64,000 nucleotides of DNA from Paraburkholderia caffeinilytica (GTDB taxonomy: Bacteria > Pseudomonadota > Gammaproteobacteria > Burkholderiales > Burkholderiaceae): contig NZ_CP031467.1 of assembly GCF_003368325.1 (NCBI RefSeq), positions 1,364,001 through 1,428,000 on the forward strand, read 5' to 3'. Numbering within the stretch: position 1 is the stretch's first letter; every line of letters begins with the position of its first letter. Made by a program: the position numbers and the translations under genes. Shown one piece after another: positions 44,744 to 52,598 of this stretch. The notes under the pieces are model-generated. The model did not search any database, was not told the DNA's origin, and saw nothing but the letters and a program-made list of their open reading frames with translations.

Positions 44744-44767
44744 GCCGGCTGACGGGCGTCAGCCGGC
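44744..44767 (-). terminator. Intercistronic hairpin between binding protein and permease genes
   Basis: GCCGGCTGAC, the loop GGGC and GTCAGCCGGC form a perfect ten-pair stem 37 bases past the binding-protein stop. A stem at this place in an ABC operon commonly protects the abundant binding-protein mRNA or partly stops transcription; that role is inferred. Confidence 0.6.
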
Positions 44768-44803
44768 GCGTTTCACGTTACATTCCAGTGCCGGCAGGTC
44801 GGC

Positions 44804-46126
44804 TTACTTCTGATAGCCGGCCTGCTTCACCGCGCGGTCCGCGGTCGCCTGGCCGGCTGCCAGCGCCTGATCGATCGACATCTGACCAGCAACCGCGCCG
44901 GAGATGCTCTGACCGACCACGGTACCGAACGACTGGAACTCAGGGATGCCAACGAACTGCACACCGGTGTACGGCACCGGCTTGAGCGTCGGGTGATCCG
45001 GATCCGCCGTTTCGATTGCCTTCAACACGAAGTCGCCGAACGGTGCAGCCTGTTTGTATTCAGGACGGGCGTAAGTGGATTGACGCGTTCCCGGCGGCAC
45101 CGAGGCCCAGCCTTCGTCCTTCGCGACCAGCTCGATGTACTGCTTCGACGTGGCCCACGCAATGAACTTCTTCGCCGAGTCAGCCTGCTTCGACGACTTC
45201 GGAATCGCCAGCGCCCACGCCCACAGCCAATGCGAACCCCTCGGCGTGACCGCCGTCGGCGCCGCCGCGAAACCCACCTTGTCGGCGATCTGCGACTGCT
45301 GCTTGTTGTAGAGCATGCCGGCTGCCACCGTTGCGTCGATCCACATCCCACACTTGCCCGAGGACATCAGCGTGAGGTTTTCGTTGAAGCCGTTCGAGCT
45401 TGCTCCCGGAGGGCCGTCCTTCTTCAATAGATCGACGTAGAACGAAATGGCCTTCTTCCATTCCGGCGAGGTCAGTTGCGCTTGCCACTTTTCGTCGAAC
45501 CAGCGGCCGCCGAAGGTGTTCACCACCGTCGTCGCGTACGCCATGTTTTCGCCCCAGCCGGCCTTGCCGCGCAGACAGATGCCGTAGATGCCGTTGGCTT
45601 TGTCGGTGAGCTTGTCGGCGAATTGAGCGATCTGTTCGTAGGTCGGCTGATCGGGCATCTTCAGGCCCTTCGCCGCGAACAGATCCTTGCGGTAATACGT
45701 CATCGAGCTTTCGACGTAGAACGGCAGCGCGTACAACTGACCGCCACTGGAGAGGCCGTCGCGGGCCGTCTTCACGACGTCGTTCAGATCGTAATCGGCG
45801 GGCAGGCCGGTGAGCGGCGTGAGCCAGCCGCGCTTGCCCCATTGCGGCGTTTCGTACGCACCGATCGTCATCACGTCGAACTGGCCGCTGCCGGTCGTGA
45901 TGTCGGTGGTGGCGCGTTGACGCAGTACGTTTTCTTCGAGAATCACCCAGTTGAGCTTGATATCCGGATTCGCCTGCTCGAAGGCGGGCGAGAGCTTCTT
46001 CAGCTCGATCATGTCCGGATTGTTCAACGTGGCGATGGTCACCGTCGCCGCTGACGCGCTCAGCGCAAAGCATGCAAACGCGCCGGCACTGAGCGCCTTC
46101 AGCGCGGATTGGGTAGCAGGTTTCAT
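44804..46126 (-). CDS. smoE: Periplasmic polyol-binding protein (MalE/SmoE type)
   Basis: This 440-residue periplasmic binding protein of the family 1 extracellular solute-binding class has a signal peptide ending at ASA (about residue 26), followed by ATVTIATLNNPDM. The conserved WVILEENVLRQRATTDIT and YGICLRGKAGWGENMAY regions are those of mannitol/sorbitol-binding proteins. A strong ribosome site AAGGAGACAACAC precedes the ATG. It lies 110 bases after the SmoS-type dehydrogenase gene on the same strand and feeds smoF-smoG-smoK. Confidence 0.92.
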   Translation of the reverse strand: MKPATQSALKALSAGAFACFALSASAATVTIATLNNPDMIELKKLSPAFEQANPDIKLNWVILEENVLRQRATTDITTGSGQFDVMTIGAYETPQWGKRGWLTPLTGLPADYDLNDVVKTARDGLSSGGQLYALPFYVESSMTYYRKDLFAAKGLKMPDQPTYEQIAQFADKLTDKANGIYGICLRGKAGWGENMAYATTVVNTFGGRWFDEKWQAQLTSPEWKKAISFYVDLLKKDGPPGASSNGFNENLTLMSSGKCGMWIDATVAAGMLYNKQQSQIADKVGFAAAPTAVTPRGSHWLWAWALAIPKSSKQADSAKKFIAWATSKQYIELVAKDEGWASVPPGTRQSTYARPEYKQAAPFGDFVLKAIETADPDHPTLKPVPYTGVQFVGIPEFQSFGTVVGQSISGAVAGQMSIDQALAAGQATADRAVKQAGYQK

Positions 46127-46236
46127 GTGTTGTCTCCTTTCTCGTACGTTATGTGATGCTGCGTTTGTTCTACGAAAATGACGATCGGTAAGGCGGGTGG
46201 GTCAAGCGGGTTCGGCTCGGCCACGCTGCTATTCGC

Positions 46237-47019
46237 TCAACTCATCCAGTTCCCGCCGTCGACGTTCAGGGTTTGCGCGGTGATGTAGTCGGCATCCGCC
46301 GACGCGAGAAACAGCGCGGCGCCGGTCAGATCGTCCGGCACCCCCATGCGGCCGAGCGGCACCGCTTCACCGACGAGGCGCTTCTTCTCGCCGAGCGGCC
46401 GGTTTTCATAGCGGGCGAAGAGCGCGTCGACTTCTTTCCACATCGGCGTATCGACGACGCCCGGCGCGATGCCGTTCACATTGATCTGGTGCGGCGCGAG
46501 GGCGAGCGCTGCGGATTGCGTATAGCTGAGTACGGCGGCCTTGGTTGCGCAGTAGTGCGACACCAGCGCCTCGCCGCGCCGCCCGGCTTGCGACGACATA
46601 TTGATGATCTTGCCGCCGTGGCCCTGCTCGACCATTTTCCGCGCGACGGTTTGCATCAGGAAGAACATGCCCTTCACGTTGACCGCGAAGAGGCGGTCGA
46701 ACACGTCCCAGGATTCATCGAGGATCGGGCGCATATCGAAGAGCGCCGCGTTGTTGAACAGGATATCGACCTGGCCGAAGCGCTCCAGCGTACTCGCGAG
46801 GATGCGTTCGATATCGTCGCGGCGCGTCACGTCGGCGCTGACGGTCAGCACGCGGTCGCCATAAGCGGCGCGCAACGCGTCGCCGAAACTGTCCGCCGGT
46901 TTGACGTCGACCAGCACGCAGCGCGCGCCTTCGTCCAGATAGCGGCGGGCCACGGCTTCACCGATTCCGCTTGCCGCGCCCGTCAGAATGGCCACCTTGT
47001 CTTGCAATCGTGCCGCCAC
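46237..47019 (-). CDS. smoS: SmoS-like sorbitol (L-iditol) 2-dehydrogenase, SDR family
   Basis: This 260-residue short-chain dehydrogenase has TGAASGIG at the N-terminus, NNAALFDM, a catalytic SSQAGRRGEALVSHYCATK segment (Ser, Tyr, Lys) and NGIAPGVVDTPMW. The C-terminal DYITAQTLNVDGGNWMS matches the sorbitol dehydrogenase SmoS of Rhodobacter as I remember it. It would oxidise sorbitol to fructose, and possibly galactitol. The start is GTG at 47019 with GGAGACAGGCA before it; the frame runs 21 codons further. It heads the smoEFG-HAD-smoK operon and diverges from znuA. Confidence 0.88.
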   Translation of the reverse strand: MAARLQDKVAILTGAASGIGEAVARRYLDEGARCVLVDVKPADSFGDALRAAYGDRVLTVSADVTRRDDIERILASTLERFGQVDILFNNAALFDMRPILDESWDVFDRLFAVNVKGMFFLMQTVARKMVEQGHGGKIINMSSQAGRRGEALVSHYCATKAAVLSYTQSAALALAPHQINVNGIAPGVVDTPMWKEVDALFARYENRPLGEKKRLVGEAVPLGRMGVPDDLTGAALFLASADADYITAQTLNVDGGNWMS

Positions 47020-47270
47020 TGCCTGTCTCCGGTTCGTTTCGCTTCTTGAGGCGCGGTGAGCGAACGCTCGTTGCGCGAACAATTGCTCTGTTAGTGATCG
47101 AATGATCGGATACGGACCGGGTCATGTCAAGGCGCTCGACCAGATTTCGATGGTGCAGCGCGTCAGGACCGCCACGCATCCCGCCACGCCCCCTCTTCCG
47201 GCCTCGATCGGCATAAATATGAGAAATCGAAGACCGCCGATCTGCTTTCTGCTCAAGTCGCTGACAAAAA
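47020..47270. other. Divergent gap between smoS and the metal transporter
   Basis: No gene is supported here. The smoS promoter should lie in this stretch but I cannot mark hexamers with confidence. The transporter promoter and palindrome at 47261-47296 form its right edge, and the remaining 147 bases to the znuA ATG at 47444 hold only its leader. Confidence 0.35.
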
Positions 47271-47296
47271 TTCGAGATACGTTATATCATTTCGAA
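47261..47296 (+). promoter_or_regulatory. Promoter of znuA overlapped by a Zur-like palindrome
   Basis: CTGACA (47261-47266), a 16-base spacer and TATATC (47283-47288) make a fair sigma-70 promoter. The interval 47271-47296 is an imperfect palindrome with matching ends TTCGAGAT and ATTTCGAA. Its reverse strand reads GAAATGATATAACG, like the left half of the proteobacterial Zur box (GAAATGTTATA). A repressor there would block the -10. The Zur reading is an inference from similarity. Confidence 0.55.
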
Positions 47297-47443
47297 CTCG
47301 CTCAGCTTCAGCGGCGCAACGACCTGCGCGCGGCATCGCCGGTACGCAGGCATGAACGGCGGCGCAAACGCCCCCATGAACGCCGAAGCGCGCCGCTCAC
47401 AAGGTTTGCAGTTCATTCAACTCTCACGCAGCAGGACACAACG

Positions 47444-48418
47444 ATGAAGAAATTCGGCTCGATGTTGAACGGGGCGCGCCGTGCGCTGAAGCTGTCGAAG
47501 ACCGTAGCCATGGGCGCGGCGGTCGCTGCTGCTGTCTCGCTCAGCCAAGGCGCGTTAGCCGCGGATGCGAAAATCCCGGTGGTGGCAGCGGAAAACTTTT
47601 ATGGTGACGTCGTGCAGCAGCTGGGCGGCGAGCGCGTCGACGTGACGAGCATCCTCAGCAATCCGGATCAGGACCCGCACCTGTTCGAAGCCAGCCCGAA
47701 GACGGCGCGCGCCTTGCAACATGCGAGCCTTGTGGTCTACAACGGCGCCGACTACGATCCGTGGATGGCGAAACTGCTGGCCGCGTCCAAGGGCTCGAGT
47801 CGCACGACGATCGTTGCCGCCGAGCTGACCGGCAAGAAGAGCGGCGATAATCCCCACCTCTGGTACGACCCGGCCACCATGCCGAAAGTGGCGCGCGCCG
47901 TGAGCGCGGCGCTCGTCGCGGCTGACCCGGCGCACAAGTCGGCGTACGATGCGAACCTCGCGAAGTTTCTCGATTCGCTGAAACCCATCGACGCCAAAGT
48001 CGCCGATCTGCATGGCCGCTACGCCGGTGTACCGGTGACGGCGACCGAGCCGGTGTTCGGCTATATGTCGGACGCGGTAGGCCTCTCGATGCGCAATCTG
48101 CGCTTCCAGATGGCGACGATGAACGACACTGAAGCAAGCGCGGCCGATATCGCCGCGTTTGAACGCGATCTGCGCGAAAAGCGCGTGCGCGTTCTGATCT
48201 ACAACAGCCAGGCAACCGAGGCCCTGACCAAACGCATGTTGAAGCTCGCGCAGCAATCGAAGGTGCCGACCCTGAGCGTCACCGAAACCGAACCGGCCGG
48301 CAAGACCTATCAGACGTGGATGCTGACGCAGCTCGACGCGCTGGGCACGGCGCTGGGCGCGGCCGATGCGGGCGGAGCAAATGCGGCGGCGGCCACTGCC
48401 AAAGGAAAAACCCAATGA
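47444..48418 (+). CDS. znuA: Metal ABC transporter substrate-binding protein (ZnuA-like)
   Basis: This is a 324-residue cluster A-I periplasmic metal-binding protein. A signal peptide ends near ALA (39). Ligand candidates are His79 (DPHLFE), His138 (NPHLWYDP), Glu202 (TEPVFGY) and Glu281 or Glu283. Classical ZnuA has a third His where this has Glu202; manganese-type PsaA/MntC have Glu there. Zinc or manganese is therefore open from residues alone. The usual His-rich ZnuA loop is missing, but the partner ATPase has a His-rich tail. The start at 47444 fits the signal peptide; the frame is open far upstream. It overlaps the ATPase start as ATGA. Confidence 0.9.
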   Translation: MKKFGSMLNGARRALKLSKTVAMGAAVAAAVSLSQGALAADAKIPVVAAENFYGDVVQQLGGERVDVTSILSNPDQDPHLFEASPKTARALQHASLVVYNGADYDPWMAKLLAASKGSSRTTIVAAELTGKKSGDNPHLWYDPATMPKVARAVSAALVAADPAHKSAYDANLAKFLDSLKPIDAKVADLHGRYAGVPVTATEPVFGYMSDAVGLSMRNLRFQMATMNDTEASAADIAAFERDLREKRVRVLIYNSQATEALTKRMLKLAQQSKVPTLSVTETEPAGKTYQTWMLTQLDALGTALGAADAGGANAAAATAKGKTQ

Positions 48419-49386
48419 CCGAAACTGGCCGCAGCACGCCAGCTGACGTATCAACCAGCGCACCCGGCAACTCGCCCGTGCTCGAACTCGAGCGCGTGAC
48501 GCTCGAACTCGGCGACCGCACGATTCTGCGCGACGCCGGCTTCGTGGTGAACCAGGGCGAATTCATCGGCGTGCTCGGGCCGAACGGCGCGGGCAAGACC
48601 ACGCTGATGCGCGCCGTGCTCGGCCTCGTGCCGGCCGCGAGCGGCGCGATCCGCGTGCTGGGGCAGCCGGTGGAACGCGGCAACGCGTCGATCGGCTATA
48701 TGCCGCAGACTCGCAGTGCGCTGGCCGGGCGCCGCGTGCGCGGCCGCGACTTCGTCGCCATGGCCGCCGATGGACACCGCTGGGGCCTGCCCCATGCGGA
48801 CAGCAAAACCCGCGCGGATGTCGAACGGGTGCTCGATCTGGTGGGCGGCCGCCAGCTGGCCGAGCGGCCGTTGTCGGAACTGTCGGGCGGCGAACGGCAG
48901 CGTCTGCTGCTCGCGCAATGCCTGCTCGGCAACCCCAAACTGCTGCTACTCGACGAACCGCTGATCAGCCTCGATCCGCATCATCAGAAGAGCGTGGTGG
49001 AACTGGTGCGGCGCGTGCAGCAGGAACTCGGCATCGCCGTGCTGTTCTCGGCGCATGAACTGAATCCGCTTCTGCACGCGCTCGATCGCGTGCTGTATCT
49101 CGGCAGCGGCGTCGCCGCGCTCGGCACCGTCGACGAAGTCATTACGAAGCCGGTACTGTCGCGTCTCTATGGCTCGCCGATCGACGTGATGCGCGTGAAC
49201 GGCCGCATCTTCGTGATGTCGGGCGACGTCGAAGTCGAAAAACACGATCACGAGCACGAACACGACGAGAACGGCGGCCATGGCCACTCGCACTCGCACG
49301 GGCATGCCCATTCGCACGACCACGGTGGCGCGCACAGCCACTCACACCAGCACGACTCACGCGACGGACACAAGCACGATGTTTGA
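48415..49386 (+). CDS. znuC: Metal ABC transporter ATP-binding protein with His-rich tail
   Basis: This 323-residue ATPase has Walker A GPNGAGKTT (55-63), LSGGE (156-160), Walker B LLLLDEP (176-182) and the switch histidine in SAHELNPL. The core ends near residue 272. A tail of about 47 residues follows, with 18 histidines in H-D/S/E alternation, which should bind several zinc or nickel ions on the cytoplasmic side. The start overlaps znuA by four bases, and the end overlaps the permease by eight. GGAAAAA lies before the ATG. Confidence 0.92.
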   Translation: MTETGRSTPADVSTSAPGNSPVLELERVTLELGDRTILRDAGFVVNQGEFIGVLGPNGAGKTTLMRAVLGLVPAASGAIRVLGQPVERGNASIGYMPQTRSALAGRRVRGRDFVAMAADGHRWGLPHADSKTRADVERVLDLVGGRQLAERPLSELSGGERQRLLLAQCLLGNPKLLLLDEPLISLDPHHQKSVVELVRRVQQELGIAVLFSAHELNPLLHALDRVLYLGSGVAALGTVDEVITKPVLSRLYGSPIDVMRVNGRIFVMSGDVEVEKHDHEHEHDENGGHGHSHSHGHAHSHDHGGAHSHSHQHDSRDGHKHDV

Positions 49387-50161
49387 ATACGATTTCATGG
49401 TGAACGCGTTCGCGGCGTCGGGGATCGTCGCGGTGCTGGCAGGCGTGGTGGGCTATTTTCTGGTGATGCGCGGGCAGACCTTCGCGGGTCACGCGCTCTC
49501 GCACGTCGGCTTCACGGGTGCGACCGGCGCGGTGCTGATCGGCATCTCGCCGATCTGGGGGATGATCGGCTTCACGCTTGCAGCAGGCGTCGGCATGGGC
49601 GCGCTCGGCGAGAAACTGGCCGGGCGCGATGTCGCGATCGGCGTGATCCTGTCGTTGTCGCTCGGTTTCGGCTTGCTGTTCCTGCACTTCTTCACCGCGT
49701 ACGCGACCCAGGTCACTGCGCTGCTGTTCGGCAACGTGCTCGGCGTGAATGCGTCGACGCTCGGCGTGCTGGCGGCGTTGGGCGTCATCAGTTTGCTGGC
49801 GCTCGCGGCGATCATGCGACCCTTGCTGTTTGCTTCGTTGCAGCCGGAATTGGCGGAAGCCAAAGGTGTGTCGCTGCGCAAGATGTCGGTGCTGTTTCTC
49901 TCGATTGCCGCGCTTGCCGTGGCGGCGTGCACGCAGATTGTCGGCGTGCTGCTGGTGTTCACGCTGATGGTGGGGCCGGCCGCCGCCGCGCAAAACATGA
50001 CGACGCGGCTCTCGACCGGGCTCGTGCTCGCCGCCGTGTTCGCGCTGGTGCAGGCGTGGCTCGGTCTGACGCTCGCGTTCTATACCGACTGGCCGACGAG
50101 CTTCTGGATCACCGTGCTGTCGGCGCTGGTGTATGGCGGGAGTTTGCTGCGCCGGCGTTGA
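49379..50161 (+). CDS. znuB: Metal ABC transporter permease (ZnuB-like)
   Basis: This is a 260-residue inner-membrane permease of the ABC-3 family with seven or eight spans. Family blocks are MRGQTFAGHALSHVGFTGA (about 27-45) and the metal-permease loop LLVFTLMVGPAAAAQ. The ATG at 49379 lies inside the His-tail codons of the ATPase gene, overlapping by eight bases, which points to coupled translation. An ORF continues upstream in this frame only because of the His-rich repeat. A weak GGTACG/CGTACC inverted repeat follows at 50182-50210. Confidence 0.92.
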   Translation: MFEYDFMVNAFAASGIVAVLAGVVGYFLVMRGQTFAGHALSHVGFTGATGAVLIGISPIWGMIGFTLAAGVGMGALGEKLAGRDVAIGVILSLSLGFGLLFLHFFTAYATQVTALLFGNVLGVNASTLGVLAALGVISLLALAAIMRPLLFASLQPELAEAKGVSLRKMSVLFLSIAALAVAACTQIVGVLLVFTLMVGPAAAAQNMTTRLSTGLVLAAVFALVQAWLGLTLAFYTDWPTSFWITVLSALVYGGSLLRRR

Positions 50162-50303
50162 AGCGGCGTTGAAGCGGTGTTGGTACGTTGAGCGGCTAAC
50201 TGAGCGTACCGGCTCCATGGTCACATTGTCGCATTCGCCGTTGGCAACGATCCGGCAATGGCGGCAATACATCAGCGTGCCGCCGCCATCGCCGTGCGGG
50301 ATG

Positions 50304-51155
50304 TCAACCGAGCAGCACGCTCGCGTGATGGGCGAGATGATCCTCGATGAACGTCGAGATGAAGTAGTACCCGTGGTCGTAGCCCGCATGACGGCGCAAG
50401 GTCAGCGGCTGTCCCGCGGCCTTGCACGCAGCTTCGAACACATCCGGGTTCAACTGCTCGGCGAGAAACTGATCCGCCAGCCCCTGATCGACCAGAATCC
50501 CCTCCGCGAACTTGCGCGGCGCGTGGGCGACCAGCTCGCTCGAGTCGTACTGCCGCCACGCTTCACGGTCTTCGCCTAGATACCCGCTGAACGCCTTCAC
50601 GCCCCACGGGCACTGCGAAGGCGCGGCGATCGGCGCGAACGCCGACACCGACCGATAGATCTCCGGGTTGCGCAGCGCCAGCATCAACGCGCCATGACCG
50701 CCCATCGAATGCCCGAAGATGCCCAGACGCGCACCGTCCAGCGGTAAATTCGCGAGCACTGTTTCGCGCAGTTCGTCGCGCACGTACGAGTACATGCGGT
50801 AGTGCTTCGCCCACGGCTGCTGCGTCGCGTTGACGTAAAAGCCCGCGCCCACGCCGAAGTCCCACGCCGCGCTTTCCCCCGGCACGCCCGCGCCGCGCGG
50901 ACTGGTGTCCGGCGCGACGAGAGCGATGCCGTGCTGCGCCGCGAAGCGCTGCGCGCCCGCCTTGATCGGGAAGGTTTCCTCGGTGCAAGTCAGCCCGGCG
51001 AGGTAGAACAGCGCGGGCACATTCGCGTTGGCCTGCAAAGCCTGCGGCGGCAGATAGACCGAGAAGCGCATCGGCAGACCGACGGTCTGCGAGTCGTGCC
51101 GGTAGATCCGCTGCTCGCCGCCGTGGCAGGCATGCGAGGACAATAGTTCAAGCAT
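50304..51155 (-). CDS. fghA: S-formylglutathione hydrolase
   Basis: This esterase-D family alpha/beta hydrolase splits S-formylglutathione to formate and glutathione. The 283-residue protein has the nucleophile Ser150 in GHSMGGHGAL, and YLAGLTCTEETF, a hallmark of the family, near 51-62. The C-terminal YDHGYYFI supplies the catalytic His. A strong ribosome site AAAGGAGCCTGTCG precedes the ATG. It acts directly after FrmA and is encoded 79 bases downstream of it, with a perfect palindrome in the gap. Confidence 0.95.
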   Translation of the reverse strand: MLELLSSHACHGGEQRIYRHDSQTVGLPMRFSVYLPPQALQANANVPALFYLAGLTCTEETFPIKAGAQRFAAQHGIALVAPDTSPRGAGVPGESAAWDFGVGAGFYVNATQQPWAKHYRMYSYVRDELRETVLANLPLDGARLGIFGHSMGGHGALMLALRNPEIYRSVSAFAPIAAPSQCPWGVKAFSGYLGEDREAWRQYDSSELVAHAPRKFAEGILVDQGLADQFLAEQLNPDVFEAACKAAGQPLTLRRHAGYDHGYYFISTFIEDHLAHHASVLLG

Positions 51156-51180
51156 CGACAGGCTCCTTTCTGTGCCGGCT

Positions 51181-51207
51181 CACTGATGCGTCACCGACGC
51201 ATCAGTG
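51181..51207 (-). terminator. Perfect intercistronic palindrome in frmA-fghA
   Basis: CACTGATGCGTC, the loop ACC and GACGCATCAGTG pair over 12 bases without mismatch. It sits 28 bases past the frmA stop and 26 before the fghA start. A partial third copy of the arm (TGACGCAT) follows. With no U-tract it is more likely an RNA-processing or attenuation stem than a full terminator. Confidence 0.6.
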
Positions 51208-51234
51208 ACGCATTGGTTGCGCACTAGTGCCGCG

Positions 51235-52341
51235 TTAGTACAGCACGACCGAGCGGATCGACTCGCCCTTCTTCATCAGATCGAAGCCTTCGTTGATGCG
51301 CTCGAGCGGCAGACGGTGCGTGATCAGGTCGTCGATGTTGATCTTGCCTTCCATGTACCAGTCGACGATCTTCGGCACGTCCGTGCGGCCGCGTGCGCCG
51401 CCGAATGCCGAGCCCTTCCACTCGCGGCCCGTCACCAGCTGGAACGGACGCGTGCTGATCTCCTCGCCCGCCGCCGCCACGCCGATGATGAACGACTGCC
51501 CCCAGCCCTTGTGCGTGCACTCCAGCGCCTGACGCATCACCTTGGTGTTGCCGATGCATTCGAACGAATAGTCCGCGCCGCCGTCGGTGAGTTGCACGAT
51601 GTGGTCGACCACGTTCTCGACTTCGTTCGGGTTGATGAAGTGGGTCATGCCGAATTTCTTCGCCAGCTCAATGCGGCCCGGATTGAGATCGACGCCGATG
51701 ATCTTGTCCGCGCCGACCATCTTCGCACCCTGGATCACATTCAGGCCGATGCCGCCCAGGCCGAACACCACCACGTTCGCGCCCGCTTCGACTTTGGCCG
51801 AGTACACGACCGCGCCCACGCCCGTCGTCACGCCGCAGCCGATGTAGCAGATCTTGTCGAACGGCGCGTCTTCACGCACTTTCGCGACCGCGATTTCCGG
51901 CACGACGATGTAATTCGAAAACGTGGAGGTGCCCATGTAGTGAAACAGCGGCTTGCCGTCCAGCGAGAAACGCGAGGTGGCGTCGGGCATCAGGCCACGG
52001 CCTTGCGTCGAGCGGATCGCCTGGCAAAGATTGGTCTTGCGCGACAGACAGAATTTGCATTGGCGGCATTCCGGCGTGTACAGCGGAATCACGTGGTCGC
52101 CCTTCTTCAACGTGCCCACGCCCGGACCCACGTCGACGATCACGCCCGCGCCTTCGTGGCCGAGAATCGCCGGGAAGATGCCTTCAGGATCGGCGCCGGA
52201 GAGCGTGTAGTAATCGGTGTGGCAGATGCCCGTCGCTTTCACTTCGATCAGGACTTCACCGGCGCGCGGGCCTTCCAGATCCACTTCTTCGATCGTCAAC
52301 GGGGCGCCGGCTTTCCATGCGATTGCTGCTTTGGTTTTCAT
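51235..52341 (-). CDS. frmA: S-(hydroxymethyl)glutathione dehydrogenase / class III alcohol dehydrogenase
   Basis: This zinc, NAD-dependent enzyme oxidises the glutathione-formaldehyde adduct to S-formylglutathione. The 368-residue length is standard. The catalytic zinc site is in ATGICHTD and GHEGAG; the structural site is CRQCKFCLSRKTNLC. The NAD motif GLGGIGLNVIQGAKMVGA and IGVDLN follow. A good ribosome site CAGGAGCATTCACG precedes the ATG. It is the first gene of the detoxification pair with fghA. Three direct repeats stand 84-127 bases upstream (52425-52468). Confidence 0.96.
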   Translation of the reverse strand: MKTKAAIAWKAGAPLTIEEVDLEGPRAGEVLIEVKATGICHTDYYTLSGADPEGIFPAILGHEGAGVIVDVGPGVGTLKKGDHVIPLYTPECRQCKFCLSRKTNLCQAIRSTQGRGLMPDATSRFSLDGKPLFHYMGTSTFSNYIVVPEIAVAKVREDAPFDKICYIGCGVTTGVGAVVYSAKVEAGANVVVFGLGGIGLNVIQGAKMVGADKIIGVDLNPGRIELAKKFGMTHFINPNEVENVVDHIVQLTDGGADYSFECIGNTKVMRQALECTHKGWGQSFIIGVAAAGEEISTRPFQLVTGREWKGSAFGGARGRTDVPKIVDWYMEGKINIDDLITHRLPLERINEGFDLMKKGESIRSVVLY

Positions 52342-52424
52342 CGTGAATGCTCCTGTGAGTCTGTGAATGCCTGGCGCGTCGCGCTGAGATATCGTGCGGC
52401 GTGCCGGTGTCGCGGTTCGCTTAT

Positions 52425-52468
52425 GCAGTTATTCGGTCAAGCAGTTATTCGGCTATGCAATTATTTCG
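52425..52468. repeat. Three 16-base direct repeats upstream of frmA
   Basis: GCAGTTATTCGG-TCAA (52425-52440), GCAGTTATTCGG-CTAT (52441-52456) and GCAATTATTTCG (52457-52468) repeat with a 16-base period, about one and a half helical turns. They lie in the frmA promoter region and are AT-richer than the surroundings, so they look like a multi-copy regulator site. Confidence 0.8.
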
Positions 52469-52598
52469 TGTGCCGGACCAGGGACGGACGGTGTCGTTGC
52501 CGCCCGGCATCGTTCGCCGGCCTCTACCTTAGCGTGCGAAAGCCGTCATGGTATTGCAAAGTGCGTCGCGGCATTGTCTGTAGCTGACATCGCGTTGC

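Noticed and set aside
47102..47443. 114-codon N-terminal extension of the metal-binding protein
   Set aside because: It would bury the signal peptide and pass through the promoter and palindrome; composition is not that of a secreted protein.
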